Assembly (NCBI GenBank): GCA_003156795.1
Contig: PMHU01000026.1
Location: 6,122-22,753, forward strand
DNA: 16,632 bases
Direction of reading: 5' to 3'
Source: Acidimicrobiaceae bacterium
GTDB lineage: Bacteria > Actinomycetota > Acidimicrobiia > Acidimicrobiales > Palsa-688
A model generated the notes under the pieces. It did no database searches. It saw only the letters and a program-made list of their open reading frames with translations, and was not told where the DNA came from. Position numbers and translations under genes: made by a program. Positions 1 through 6,793 of the stretch are shown here, one piece after another; positions within the stretch are counted from its first letter, which is position 1, and each line of letters starts with the position of its first letter.

Positions 1-1035
1 TCCGGAGCAACTGCGGTCCTGTACAAGGTGCTATGCAGACTTGAGTCACGCAGGGTCGCCCTCCTGGGAACCGCCCTCTTCGCTTTTGCAACATCCAACT
101 GGACCGTCTCCGGACGGGAGCTGTGGGAGCATCCTGGCGCCGAACTCGTCATCGCCCTCGGGATGCTCGCTCTGATCAATCGGAGGTTTACCCTTTCCGG
201 ACTTGCGTTCGGGGCAGCCATACTCTTTCGGCCCCACCTCGGTATCGGCGTCCTCGCGGTGGGCTTGGGGATCCTCTGGATGGGACGGCGCTGGCTCCCA
301 GTCCTGTCGTTTGGTCTCGGTGCTGTCCCTGGCCTCGCCGCCTATCTGGCCTGGAACTGGGTGGCGTACGGCCACTTCACCATCATCGGTGGCTACTCCG
401 ATGTCGTGAACGCCGGTGGGGTTGGAGTGCCGGGCTTCCTTGAGAACCTGGCCGGAACCTTGGTTTCACCCGAGCGGGGCGTGCTGATCTGTTCCCCGAT
501 ACTTCTCGTAGCAATTCTCGGACTCCGCCCGGCCTGGCGCACCTCCTCCGGTCCCGTACGCGTTTTCGCCCTCGCCGGTCTGGCCTACCTAGCCTCCCAG
601 CTAGCGCTCATTCGTTTTTCAGGAGGCGACGGGTTCGTCGGTTATCGCACCTGCCTCGAGACCCTCATGTGGTGCGCCCCACTTCTCGTTAGGGCGGGGG
701 CGCTTGGGGTCAAGCGGGTAGGAGCCGGCTGGACGTGGGCCCTCGCCGCCTTGTCCGTGTCATTTTACGCGGCGGCAGCGTTCGTCCAGGGTGAGACAAA
801 CGCCATCGTCAACCCTTGGACCCACTGGGCTCCGATCCTGGTCGCACAGCAGTACGGAGTCGCCAGAGTCGTCTTGGGGGCGGTGCTCGGAATGGGCGGG
901 GTCTTTGCCGCATGGGGCCTCATGCGGGCCCGAGGTAATAACTACGATACGACCGGGCAGTCGGCAAGCGCCACCGATAAGGCGCAACTAAACATCCGCG
1001 CCGACCGGTACATGGCGACTATTAATTCGCAGTAG
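1..1035 (+). CDS. Polytopic membrane protein, GT-C glycosyltransferase-like (5' partial)
   Basis: The reading frame is open from base 1 to the TAG at 1033-1035, so the gene almost certainly begins upstream; the GTG at 28 is only the first start-like codon inside the window. The visible part, about 345 residues, is mostly hydrophobic with roughly eight to nine membrane segments and a polar C-terminal tail of about 40 residues. An early SGRELWEH stretch, a mid-protein SPERGVLICSP and a later SGGDGFVGYRTCLE resemble positions in actinobacterial polytopic proteins annotated as PMT/ArnT-like mannosyltransferases, in which a lipid-linked sugar is transferred at the outer membrane face. The catalytic first loop with its acidic residues would lie in the missing N-terminus, so enzymatic activity cannot be judged. 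The neighbouring pilin genes make a role in surface or pilin glycosylation thinkable, but this is inference. The membrane-protein call is firm; the family call is moderate. Confidence 0.7.
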   Translation, partial: SGATAVLYKVLCRLESRRVALLGTALFAFATSNWTVSGRELWEHPGAELVIALGMLALINRRFTLSGLAFGAAILFRPHLGIGVLAVGLGILWMGRRWLPVLSFGLGAVPGLAAYLAWNWVAYGHFTIIGGYSDVVNAGGVGVPGFLENLAGTLVSPERGVLICSPILLVAILGLRPAWRTSSGPVRVFALAGLAYLASQLALIRFSGGDGFVGYRTCLETLMWCAPLLVRAGALGVKRVGAGWTWALAALSVSFYAAAAFVQGETNAIVNPWTHWAPILVAQQYGVARVVLGAVLGMGGVFAAWGLMRARGNNYDTTGQSASATDKAQLNIRADRYMATINSQ

Positions 1036-1130
1036 TCCGATTTGATTTGGGTCCCTGTTGGGCACGCATCAACTGATCGTTGTTTCTATTCGGGCATACT
1101 TGTCCAAAGGACTCGGGGCCCAGACTCCAT

Positions 1131-1136
1131 GGGGGA
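1131..1136 (+). promoter_or_regulatory. Ribosome binding site of the first pilin gene
   Basis: GGGGGA lies 5 nt before the GTG at 1142 and supports that start, which places the prepilin cleavage site 17 residues in. The 106-bp gap after the upstream gene could hold a promoter, but I see no convincing -35/-10 pair. Confidence 0.5.
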
Positions 1137-1141
1137 CATAG

Positions 1142-1549
1142 GTGATAGCCGCCATTTCCACAAATCGCACGGCCGACGATCGGATCAAGGGATTCACCCT
1201 TATTGAGGTCCTAATAGTAATTGTGATCTTGGGCATTCTCGCTTCGATTGTCGTATTTGCAGTTCAGGACCTATCCACTAGCACCGCGGCGGCGTCCTGT
1301 CAGACCGACTACAAGACCATCGAGAGCGCCGAGGAGACCTACAAGGCCCAGATGGACGCTTACGCCGGGACATACCTCGCACTCGAGACGCCAACTACAG
1401 GGCCTGACGGATCAACGGTCGGCCCCTGGATCAAGGAAGCGCCGAGCAGCAGCTACTACACGATCGCCATCAACAGCAGCGGCGACATAACGGTCGCCAC
1501 TGGGACCCACGTTGCGTCGCTCGGAAACGCAAACTGCGCTTACGCCTGA
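1142..1549 (+). CDS. Type IV pilin / pseudopilin (major-type, prepilin signal)
   Basis: This 135-residue protein has a class III (type IV) prepilin signal: a 17-residue basic leader ending in RIKG, cleavage expected between Gly17 and Phe18, then FTLIEVLIVIVILGILASIV. Glu22 is the conserved Glu5 of the mature protein, and the hydrophobic stretch to about residue 41 is the N-terminal helix that serves as membrane anchor and fibre core. The globular part carries one cysteine just after the helix (Cys53) and one near the end (Cys132), a likely disulfide. Known role of the family: prepilin peptidase removes the leader and the subunits assemble into pili or pseudopili. GTG start with a good ribosome binding site. 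The next gene is a diverged paralogue that overlaps its 3' end, and a pilT gene lies 4 kb away. Whether this is the major subunit or a minor one cannot be told here. Confidence 0.88.
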   Translation: MIAAISTNRTADDRIKGFTLIEVLIVIVILGILASIVVFAVQDLSTSTAAASCQTDYKTIESAEETYKAQMDAYAGTYLALETPTTGPDGSTVGPWIKEAPSSSYYTIAINSSGDITVATGTHVASLGNANCAYA

Positions 1550-1976
1550 GTCGGATCGGTACGACCTCGGGCAGAGTCTGATCGGGCTGGTCCTCGTCGT
1601 GCTGATCCTCGGCGGAATGGCAGCGGTCGTCCTAGGCAGCCAGGGCGGATCGGGTGGGACCCGTGGGAGCCCCTCGACGACCCTGGCCGGCGGCCTCAGT
1701 GCGAGCCCAGGCCTCGCCGGGAAGGACATCACAGCCGCGGCCGCCACCGCCTGTCGGGCCGATTATCAGGCCGTTACCCAAGCGGTGTCCTACTACCAGA
1801 CGCTCAATGGCAAGCTGCCGGGCGACATGGCGGCGCTGCAGTCGCTTTTCAAGGATCCGGTCACCTCGAGGTACTTCACGATCAGCATCGACACCCACAA
1901 GCCCGGAGTCGTAGACGTCGGCACGCCGGGACTTGCGACTCAGGCGGGCGACGCCAACTGCGCTCACGCAGGGTGA
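1512..1976 (+). CDS. Divergent type IV pilin-like minor subunit lacking Glu5
   Basis: This 154-residue protein appears to be a paralogue of the preceding pilin. It shares the Cys-x-x-Asp-Tyr start of the globular domain (Cys81), a YFTISID strand matching YYTIAIN, and the same ending (DANCAHAG against NANCAYA). The N-terminus DRYDLG-QSLIGLVLVVLILGG looks like a prepilin signal with cleavage after Gly20, but mature position 5 is Gly25 rather than Glu, and Gln replaces Phe at position 1. Loss of Glu5 is known for tip-type minor pseudopilins such as GspK. A Gly/Ser/Thr-rich linker of about 30 residues separates helix and head domain. The TTG start at 1512 overlaps the previous gene by 38 bp in another frame, with only a weak ribosome binding site; no later start keeps the leader. 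Probably cotranscribed and translationally coupled. Confidence 0.72.
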   Translation: MRRSETQTALTPESDRYDLGQSLIGLVLVVLILGGMAAVVLGSQGGSGGTRGSPSTTLAGGLSASPGLAGKDITAAAATACRADYQAVTQAVSYYQTLNGKLPGDMAALQSLFKDPVTSRYFTISIDTHKPGVVDVGTPGLATQAGDANCAHAG

Positions 1977-2039
1977 CGGTTGGGCTCCTGTTGTGCGACC
2001 GGAGGGATGGCCTTGTGAGGCGGCTGCGATGATGTACCC

Positions 2040-2067
2040 ACTACGGAGCGGGCAGCGAAACCGTAGT
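2040..2067. repeat. Inverted repeat in the convergent intergenic region
   Basis: ACTACGG (2040-2046) and CCGTAGT (2061-2067) form a perfect 7-bp stem around a 14-nt loop, 64 bp after the second pilin stop codon. No T-tract follows, so it is a weak terminator candidate or part of the pilin mRNA 3' end. Confidence 0.35.
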
Positions 2068-2142
2068 ACGAGACAGTCCGGTCAGAGCGGGCGGTTCTGA
2101 TCGGGCAAGTCTCGATGGTGTGTCTCTCCGGGATGGAGGCAG

Positions 2143-2165
2143 CCGCCCTGGGTTTCCCAGGGCGG
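2143..2165. terminator. Perfect 10-bp hairpin between convergent genes (possible bidirectional terminator)
   Basis: CCGCCCTGGG, a TTT loop and CCCAGGGCGG form a perfect GC-rich 10-bp stem, about midway in the 269-bp gap between the pilin stop (+) and the ftsH-like stop (-). Neither side has a U-tract, so it is not a classical intrinsic terminator; it may protect 3' ends or act with Rho. Apart from this, the 7-bp repeat at 2040-2067 and a short palindrome GCTCGCGAGC at 2213-2222, I see nothing else in 1977-2245. Confidence 0.45.
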
Positions 2166-2245
2166 ATCCGGAGGGCCACCCCGTCAACCGGCCGTGGGCG
2201 GCCAATCGATCCGCTCGCGAGCAGAGTGGTAGAGCGAGGTTGTGA

Positions 2246-3994
2246 CTACACCCGCTGGGAGACGCTCCCGCGGATCGCGTCGCCGATCTCGTCCCCGACC
2301 AGTTCGTCACGGTCGAGCAGGGCGTCTCTCAGCGCTTCGACGATGTGGCGGTTGGTCTCGATCAGCTTCGTGACCTCGACACGCGACTCGGCCAGAAGGC
2401 GGGCCACCGCATCGCGGCCTTCGTCAGAGGAGAGGACCTTGGCGACCAGGTTGGATCCACCCACCTGGAGCGCCTCGTACGAGATCAGCGTGTCGCCCAT
2501 GCCCATGCTGCCGATCATCTGCGCCGCCACCGTCGTTGCGTACTTGAGGTCGCCCGCCGCACCCGAGCTGCGCTCCCCAAAGAACACCTGCTCGGCGACC
2601 ATCCCGCCAAGGGAGATCTGCACCAGCGAGCGCAACTCGGATTCCGTCTGGGTGAACCGCTCCTCGGTGTCGGAATGAGCCAGGAGGCCCAGCGCTCCCC
2701 CTCGCTTGACTATCGAAAGCACCTCGAGCCGGCGAGCCTTACCGACCAACCACGCCACCGTGGCGTGACCGGCCTCGTGCGTCGCTATTGCTCGACGTTC
2801 CGCCTCGGTGTACTCCACCGGTTGGGCCAAGCCGATCTCCTCGGTCATCTTTGCCTTCTGGACGTCGTCCCATGACATCGCCGGCGCCCCGCGACGAAGG
2901 GCCCACACGAGAGCCTCGTCGAGAAGGTGCACCAACATCGCCGGGCTGTACGCGAAAGTCGACGCCGCCAACCGATCCGTCATTGCCTCCACTTCGGGAT
3001 CGTGCGAACGCCGGAGCAACTCGTGGTCCAGTATCTCCTTGCGACCAGCTCGGCTCGGCAGATCGAAGCTGAGTGTCCGGTCGAACCGGCCCGGCCGCAG
3101 CAGCGCCGGATCCAGATCCGCCGCCCTGTTGGTCGCGCCAATGATCAGCACATTGGCGGGCGGAACCGTCGGCTTGCTCAGCTGGTGGTCTGCGGGCAGG
3201 AACTTGTTGACGATCTCCACCACCCCGCTGAGCCACTTGATGCGCCACGGGGGCTGGTCAAAGGACTGAAGCTGGATGAGAAGCTCGTTGACCACACCTG
3301 CGATGCCCTCGCGCCCTCCTCCCTGACTCAGGCCCCCCCGGCTGGCCCCGATGGCATCGATCTCCTCTATGAACCCGATGGCTCCGCCTTCGCTCCGGGC
3401 CGCTTTGCGCAGTTCGGTGAAAAAGGACCGGATCTTGCGGTTCGTCTGTCCGTAGAACATCGACTGGAACGCCGACGAGGAAACGAAGAAGAAGGGGACG
3501 CCGGCCTCTCGGGCCAAGGCCTTGGCCAGGAACGTCTTACCAGTCCCGGGGGGCCCTTCGAAGAGGATGCCCTTCCTCGGAGTCCCGCCCATCTCCGATC
3601 GGAATGTGGAATGAGCCAAGAAGAGGTTGAGGGTGCGGACTGCCTCTTCGACCACCACGGGTGTCCCTTTGACGTCGGCCAGCTTGACGTCGATCTCGTC
3701 GGGCCGGTACCGGACGTGCGGCGAGCGACCCGACACCAGCATCGGTACAACCATCACCGCGCCCACCAGGAGGACGATGGCTACGAGGGGAAGATCCTGG
3801 GTTTCGCCGCGTGTGAGGTGCGGCACACCGAGGATGTGCCCGGCGAATACCGATAGCCAGAGCCAGACACCAATGAAGATCATTCCCGTCACCAGCTTGG
3901 ACAGTCGGCGCTGGCGCGATACCTCGCGAGCGATCCCGACGTCCGCAACTTTGATGGGGAGAACCCTCGCGTCTCGCAACTGCTCAATCTTCAT
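2246..3994 (-). CDS. FtsH-like membrane AAA+ zinc metalloprotease (divergent subfamily)
   Basis: 582 residues. Two membrane segments (about 34-55 and 68-88) flank a short extracytoplasmic loop, as in FtsH. The AAA module has Walker A GPPGTGKT (147-154), Walker B region GFIEEIDAIG (207-216; Glu where FtsH normally has Asp in FIDEID), and ATNRAADLDPALLRPGRFDR as second region of homology with arginine fingers. The peptidase domain has HEAGH (406-410) and the third zinc ligand region AAGDLKYAT (Asp482), so the protease looks active. Two oddities: the pore loop is FYG (180-182) rather than FVG, and about 30 extra residues (about 246-278) sit between the Walker B helix and the ATNR strand. FtsH proteases degrade misfolded membrane proteins and regulators. 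ATG start with GGGAG 10 nt upstream. It is slightly shorter than E. coli FtsH, and a canonical ftsH may exist elsewhere. Confidence 0.9.
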   Translation of the reverse strand: MKIEQLRDARVLPIKVADVGIAREVSRQRRLSKLVTGMIFIGVWLWLSVFAGHILGVPHLTRGETQDLPLVAIVLLVGAVMVVPMLVSGRSPHVRYRPDEIDVKLADVKGTPVVVEEAVRTLNLFLAHSTFRSEMGGTPRKGILFEGPPGTGKTFLAKALAREAGVPFFFVSSSAFQSMFYGQTNRKIRSFFTELRKAARSEGGAIGFIEEIDAIGASRGGLSQGGGREGIAGVVNELLIQLQSFDQPPWRIKWLSGVVEIVNKFLPADHQLSKPTVPPANVLIIGATNRAADLDPALLRPGRFDRTLSFDLPSRAGRKEILDHELLRRSHDPEVEAMTDRLAASTFAYSPAMLVHLLDEALVWALRRGAPAMSWDDVQKAKMTEEIGLAQPVEYTEAERRAIATHEAGHATVAWLVGKARRLEVLSIVKRGGALGLLAHSDTEERFTQTESELRSLVQISLGGMVAEQVFFGERSSGAAGDLKYATTVAAQMIGSMGMGDTLISYEALQVGGSNLVAKVLSSDEGRDAVARLLAESRVEVTKLIETNRHIVEALRDALLDRDELVGDEIGDAIRGSVSQRV

Positions 3995-4040
3995 TTGGCA
4001 TTTGCTCCCGTCTCACGAACTACATCGTGCCACCGAAGGG

Positions 4041-4069
4041 AGGGTTTAGGGAGATCCTCCCTAAATCTT
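4041..4069. promoter_or_regulatory. Palindrome between divergent ftsH-like and lipoprotein genes (operator or hairpin)
   Basis: TTTAGGGAG (4045-4053), ATC, CTCCCTAAA (4057-4065) is a perfect 9-bp inverted repeat. As RNA it can extend to 13 pairs (4041-4069) with two G-U pairs. A further AGGGAGG copy lies just upstream at 4037-4043. It is 47 bp from the ftsH-like start and well before the likely lipoprotein start, so an operator is as likely as a terminator; no T-run follows. Confidence 0.45.
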
Positions 4070-4232
4070 AGGCGTGAAGGAGGCTGCATTACGATGCCCC
4101 AATGGCCCTACCCGGAGGGTTCTCACTCTCCCAGCCCGTGCCGTCGACCAAGTGGACCTTGTCCGTTATGACTGGTCTGTGCGCCCGGTTGGAACGAGGT
4201 CCTACCTCGAGAAGGCACCGAGGCGGTCGGTG

Positions 4233-4727
4233 GTGAGGACCGCGATCGCGGCTGCTTTGGTCGTTCTTCTCGCGGCATGCGGGACGGCCAAGAAGACGGG
4301 AGCCGGAGGAGGAGCCACAACAACCACGAGCGGAGTTACCGTGCCGTCGAGGTCAAGCGGGTCGTCCTTCGCACTCAACCTGACCGACGCAACCACGGTC
4401 GCCTGCCCCCCGCCCTCCGCCGTAAGCGTCCGCACCCCCAAACCGGTCCTGGCCGCCGTATTCACAGTCCATCACGGCGCCACCTCTTACGTGCTGGGCT
4501 GGCAGATCGTTCCCTATCTCGGCGCTAACCGCAGCTACAAGCTCGGCGTCCCGGGTGACCTTCTAGTTCTTGCGAAACCGGCTACGAACAGCCCGCTCGG
4601 CTTCGGGAGTGGCACCGTCACCTTTGCGTCCACGCCATACTCAGGGACCCTCAATGCCGTGATCAAACTCACCGCCGGAGGCTCATTGACCGCCGGGGGG
4701 GCGTGGCGCTGCACCTCCCACGTGTAA
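4233..4727 (+). CDS. Small secreted lipoprotein of unknown function
   Basis: From the GTG at 4233 the protein has 164 residues. It opens with MRTAIAAALVVLLAAC, a compact lipoprotein signal with lipobox LAAC and lipidated Cys16, then a Gly/Thr/Ser-rich tether of about 35 residues and a soluble domain of about 110 residues. That domain has two cysteines (in VACPPP near its start and WRCTS at its end), a likely disulfide. AGGCGG lies 6 nt before this GTG. The frame stays open upstream with possible starts at 4230, 4179 and 4074; these would put a polar 1- to 53-residue extension before the signal, which fits poorly. The domain, with FTVHHGATSYVLGWQIVPYLG and repeated Gly/Thr-rich strands, looks beta-rich; I do not recognise the family. 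It is divergent from the FtsH-like gene and convergent with the DUF429 gene. Confidence 0.75.
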   Translation: MRTAIAAALVVLLAACGTAKKTGAGGGATTTTSGVTVPSRSSGSSFALNLTDATTVACPPPSAVSVRTPKPVLAAVFTVHHGATSYVLGWQIVPYLGANRSYKLGVPGDLLVLAKPATNSPLGFGSGTVTFASTPYSGTLNAVIKLTAGGSLTAGGAWRCTSHV

Positions 4728-4773
4728 CTCGTGAAGACTGAGCGGCAAGGGCCGGCGCCGCCGTTTGCGAGCT

Positions 4774-5502
4774 TCAGCAGACGATGTCCATCCGGACACC
4801 CTCGTCGTTCCACGCCGGGGGATCCGTCATCCGGGTGATGGCCCGGGCCATGATGCGACGAGCGGTCCACAAGTCGGCCAGGGCGTCGATCAGTTTGTCC
4901 TCGCGAACCCCTCTAGGGCGTTCCTCGAGAACCCCGTCGGCGCCAGGTAGCTTGTCGATCAGCAGTTCCCTCCGCACCCGGCGCCCGTGCTGGGTACGCC
5001 GGCCAAACGGCACGGGCTCACCGTCGTTCATCTGCGTCATGGCGAGCTCCGGGTGGACTTCCCATACCACGCGCTGACGCCAAGACTGCACTTCACGTAT
5101 GGCCTCCGCCGCCTTGGCCAGCGAACGCCAGCGCACGATGTCGAGCGAAGGATCTATCTGGCGCGCCGCCTCAAACGTCTCGGCATCAAGGATGACGCGA
5201 GACGGCGCCCGCACCACAGTCGCCCGCCGGCGGCCCAATCGCTCGCGTGCCGCCAAGTCAGCAGCCCGCCACTCGCCTGCATCGTCGGGAGCCCCTACGG
5301 GCGCATGCAAGGCGACGACCGTAAACGAGGGGCGATAGTCGAGGACGTCAGCCAGCGACTCCAGCACGTAGGAGGGCTGTGGCGCCAGGTTGATCCCCTG
5401 GAGATTCCGTGGCGCCACTAGCCAGCCCCCTCGGACAGGTTCGACCCCGGCCAAGATTTGGTACGGCAGCGAAGATCGCTGCCGTACCGGTCCGCTCTGC
5501 AT
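4774..5502 (-). CDS. DUF429 family protein (predicted RNase H-fold nuclease)
   Basis: 242 residues from the ATG at 5502, which overlaps the pilT stop as TGATG. The layout matches DUF429: an N-terminal GVEPVRGGW strand, VALHAPVG, a basic GRRRATVVRAPSR loop, VHPE (Glu152) and a C-terminal REDKLIDALADLWTARR helix. The family is predicted to have an RNase H-like fold with acidic metal ligands; a substrate is not established to my knowledge. Here two usual aspartates are altered: Glu21 replaces the Asp of GxD, and His66 replaces the Asp of the ID-x-P motif. Catalysis may therefore be weakened or changed. The conserved part starts only near residue 18, and the codons before it are occupied by a perfect hairpin, so a later start such as the TTG at codon 17 is possible. 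The coupling to pilT is clear, but a role in pilus function is unproven. Confidence 0.75.
   Translation of the reverse strand: MQSGPVRQRSSLPYQILAGVEPVRGGWLVAPRNLQGINLAPQPSYVLESLADVLDYRPSFTVVALHAPVGAPDDAGEWRAADLAARERLGRRRATVVRAPSRVILDAETFEAARQIDPSLDIVRWRSLAKAAEAIREVQSWRQRVVWEVHPELAMTQMNDGEPVPFGRRTQHGRRVRRELLIDKLPGADGVLEERPRGVREDKLIDALADLWTARRIMARAITRMTDPPAWNDEGVRMDIVC
5460..5488 (-). repeat. Perfect 13-bp inverted repeat at the pilT/DUF429 junction
   Basis: GGTACGGCAGCGA (5460-5472), AGA loop, TCGCTGCCGTACC (5476-5488). In the minus-strand mRNA it begins 13 nt after the pilT stop and spans codons 5-15 of the DUF429 frame as annotated. No U-run follows, so attenuation of the downstream gene or 3'-end protection of pilT mRNA is more likely than full termination. 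Confidence 0.7.
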
Positions 5503-6593
5503 CACGCCGCGCCATGGACCGGCACCGGATGCGGTCGAGGCTTGGGGATGTCCTGCGGGTAAAGGCTGGCGTCGACCGCTGTTTCGTAGTCGATGACGCC
5601 AGCTTCAATGAGTTGGGTGAGCGCGTGCTCGAGAGTGTTCATCCCGTCGGTACGGTGCGTCGCCACCACGTTGCGCAGCTGACGGGTCTTGCCCTCCCGC
5701 ACCAGGTTGCGAACAGCCGGCACTCCGACCATCAACTCGTAGGCGGCGATCAGCCCTCCACCGATCTTCGGGACCAAGCGCTGGTACAGCACGGCCAACA
5801 GCGTTCCGGCCAGCTGAACTTGGATCTGGTTGCGCCGCTCGGCTGCGAACACGTCGATGATGCGGTCGATCGCCTGGGACGAGTCGTTGGTGTGCAAGGT
5901 CGTGATCACCAGGTGCCCGGTCTCCGCAATGGTCAGGGCGGCGGAGATGCTCTCCAGGTCGCGCATCTCGCCCACCAGCACCACGTCCGGGTCCTCGCGC
6001 AACACCGACTTGAGCGCCGTGTCAAAGGACTCGGTGTCGGTACCCACCTCCCTCTGGCTCACCGCCGCCTTGTGGTTGGCGTGCAGGTATTCGATCGGAT
6101 CCTCGACGGTGACGATATGGCAGGCCCGGTTGCGATTGAGCACGTCGATCATGGACGCCATCGACGTCGACTTACCAGACCCGGTGGGACCGGTGACCAG
6201 GATCAACCCGCTCGGGTTGCGCAAGATGCCCGACAGCGCCGGCGGCAGGCCCAACTCGATAGGGCTCGGGATGTTCATGGGTATGCGGCGCAGCGATAGA
6301 GAGCAGTTGCTGCGCTGGTAGAAGGCATTGGCTCGGATGCGGGCCTGTCCTCGCCACGAAAACGAGAAGTCCACCTCGCGACCCAGATGCAACCGGTCGC
6401 CGTACTGGTCCCGGATCTGGGTGCGGGCGATGACCTCGATCTCCTCGCCCGTGAGGGGCTCGGCGTCCTCCAGCTCCGTGAGCTTCGCGTCCACTCGCAG
6501 TAGTGGCTTAGAGCCGTCGGTCAGCAGGATGTCGGTCCCGTCCAGGTCATGCAGCACGGATAGCCACGCGTCGAGTCGGGGTTCTACGGCCAT
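5502..6593 (-). CDS. pilT: PilT, type IV pilus retraction ATPase
   Basis: 363 residues, the usual PilT length. The N-terminal PAS-like domain (about 1-110) opens with the DGTDILLTDGSKPLLRV region. The secretion ATPase core has Walker A GPTGSGKS (135-142), the Asp box around VEDPIEYLH (163-171), Walker B DVVLVGEMRDLESI (203-216), the His box ETGHLVITTLHTNDSSQAIDRIID (224-247, shown here split only by function) and the PilT-specific AVRNLVREGK (293-302; AIRNLIRE in other PilTs), which marks it as PilT rather than PilB. PilT hexamers hydrolyse ATP at the pilus base to depolymerise pilin and retract the fibre, driving twitching. No pilB, pilC or pilD lies in the window, but two pilin-like genes are 4 kb away. 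ATG start; ribosome binding site weak. Its stop overlaps the next gene's start. Confidence 0.95.
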   Translation of the reverse strand: MAVEPRLDAWLSVLHDLDGTDILLTDGSKPLLRVDAKLTELEDAEPLTGEEIEVIARTQIRDQYGDRLHLGREVDFSFSWRGQARIRANAFYQRSNCSLSLRRIPMNIPSPIELGLPPALSGILRNPSGLILVTGPTGSGKSTSMASMIDVLNRNRACHIVTVEDPIEYLHANHKAAVSQREVGTDTESFDTALKSVLREDPDVVLVGEMRDLESISAALTIAETGHLVITTLHTNDSSQAIDRIIDVFAAERRNQIQVQLAGTLLAVLYQRLVPKIGGGLIAAYELMVGVPAVRNLVREGKTRQLRNVVATHRTDGMNTLEHALTQLIEAGVIDYETAVDASLYPQDIPKPRPHPVPVHGAA

Positions 6594-6695
6594 GGCAACT
6601 CATAATTGACCCTCGGCGTCACATCGCCCGCAACGGTCGCACAACCCATTCACAACAGCCGGGCCGGAGAGGGATGGCCCCCGACCCGAGGGAGC

Positions 6696-6726
6696 TTGAG
6701 GACCTTTCAGCGCCATCTCATACAAT
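6696..6726 (+). promoter_or_regulatory. Possible sigma70-type promoter of the htrA-like gene
   Basis: TACAAT at 6721-6726 is a good -10 hexamer. TTGAGG at 6696-6701 could be a -35, though the 19-bp spacer is long. Initiation near 6733 would give a leader of about 60 nt to the ATG at 6794, where AAGGG lies 3 nt upstream. The other half of the 200-bp divergent gap (6594-6695) must hold the pilT promoter, which I cannot place. Confidence 0.4.
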
Positions 6727-6793
6727 GCTCAGCTAGGTGGGGTTAACTGGCGAGGTGTAGCTAATCGGCCCGCGTGGGGCTGTACAAGGGATC

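Noticed and set aside
2927..3856. 309-codon plus-strand frame opposite the ftsH-like gene
   Set aside because: It is the antisense shadow of a gene with clear AAA and zinc motifs; the translation has no family pattern.
4742..4761. GCGGC/GCCGC hairpin between the lipoprotein and DUF429 stops
   Set aside because: Only 5 bp with a 10-nt loop and no T-run; too weak to call a terminator.
5409..6299. 296-codon plus-strand frame opposite pilT
   Set aside because: His/Gln/Arg-rich antisense translation typical of high-GC shadows; pilT motifs are unmistakable.
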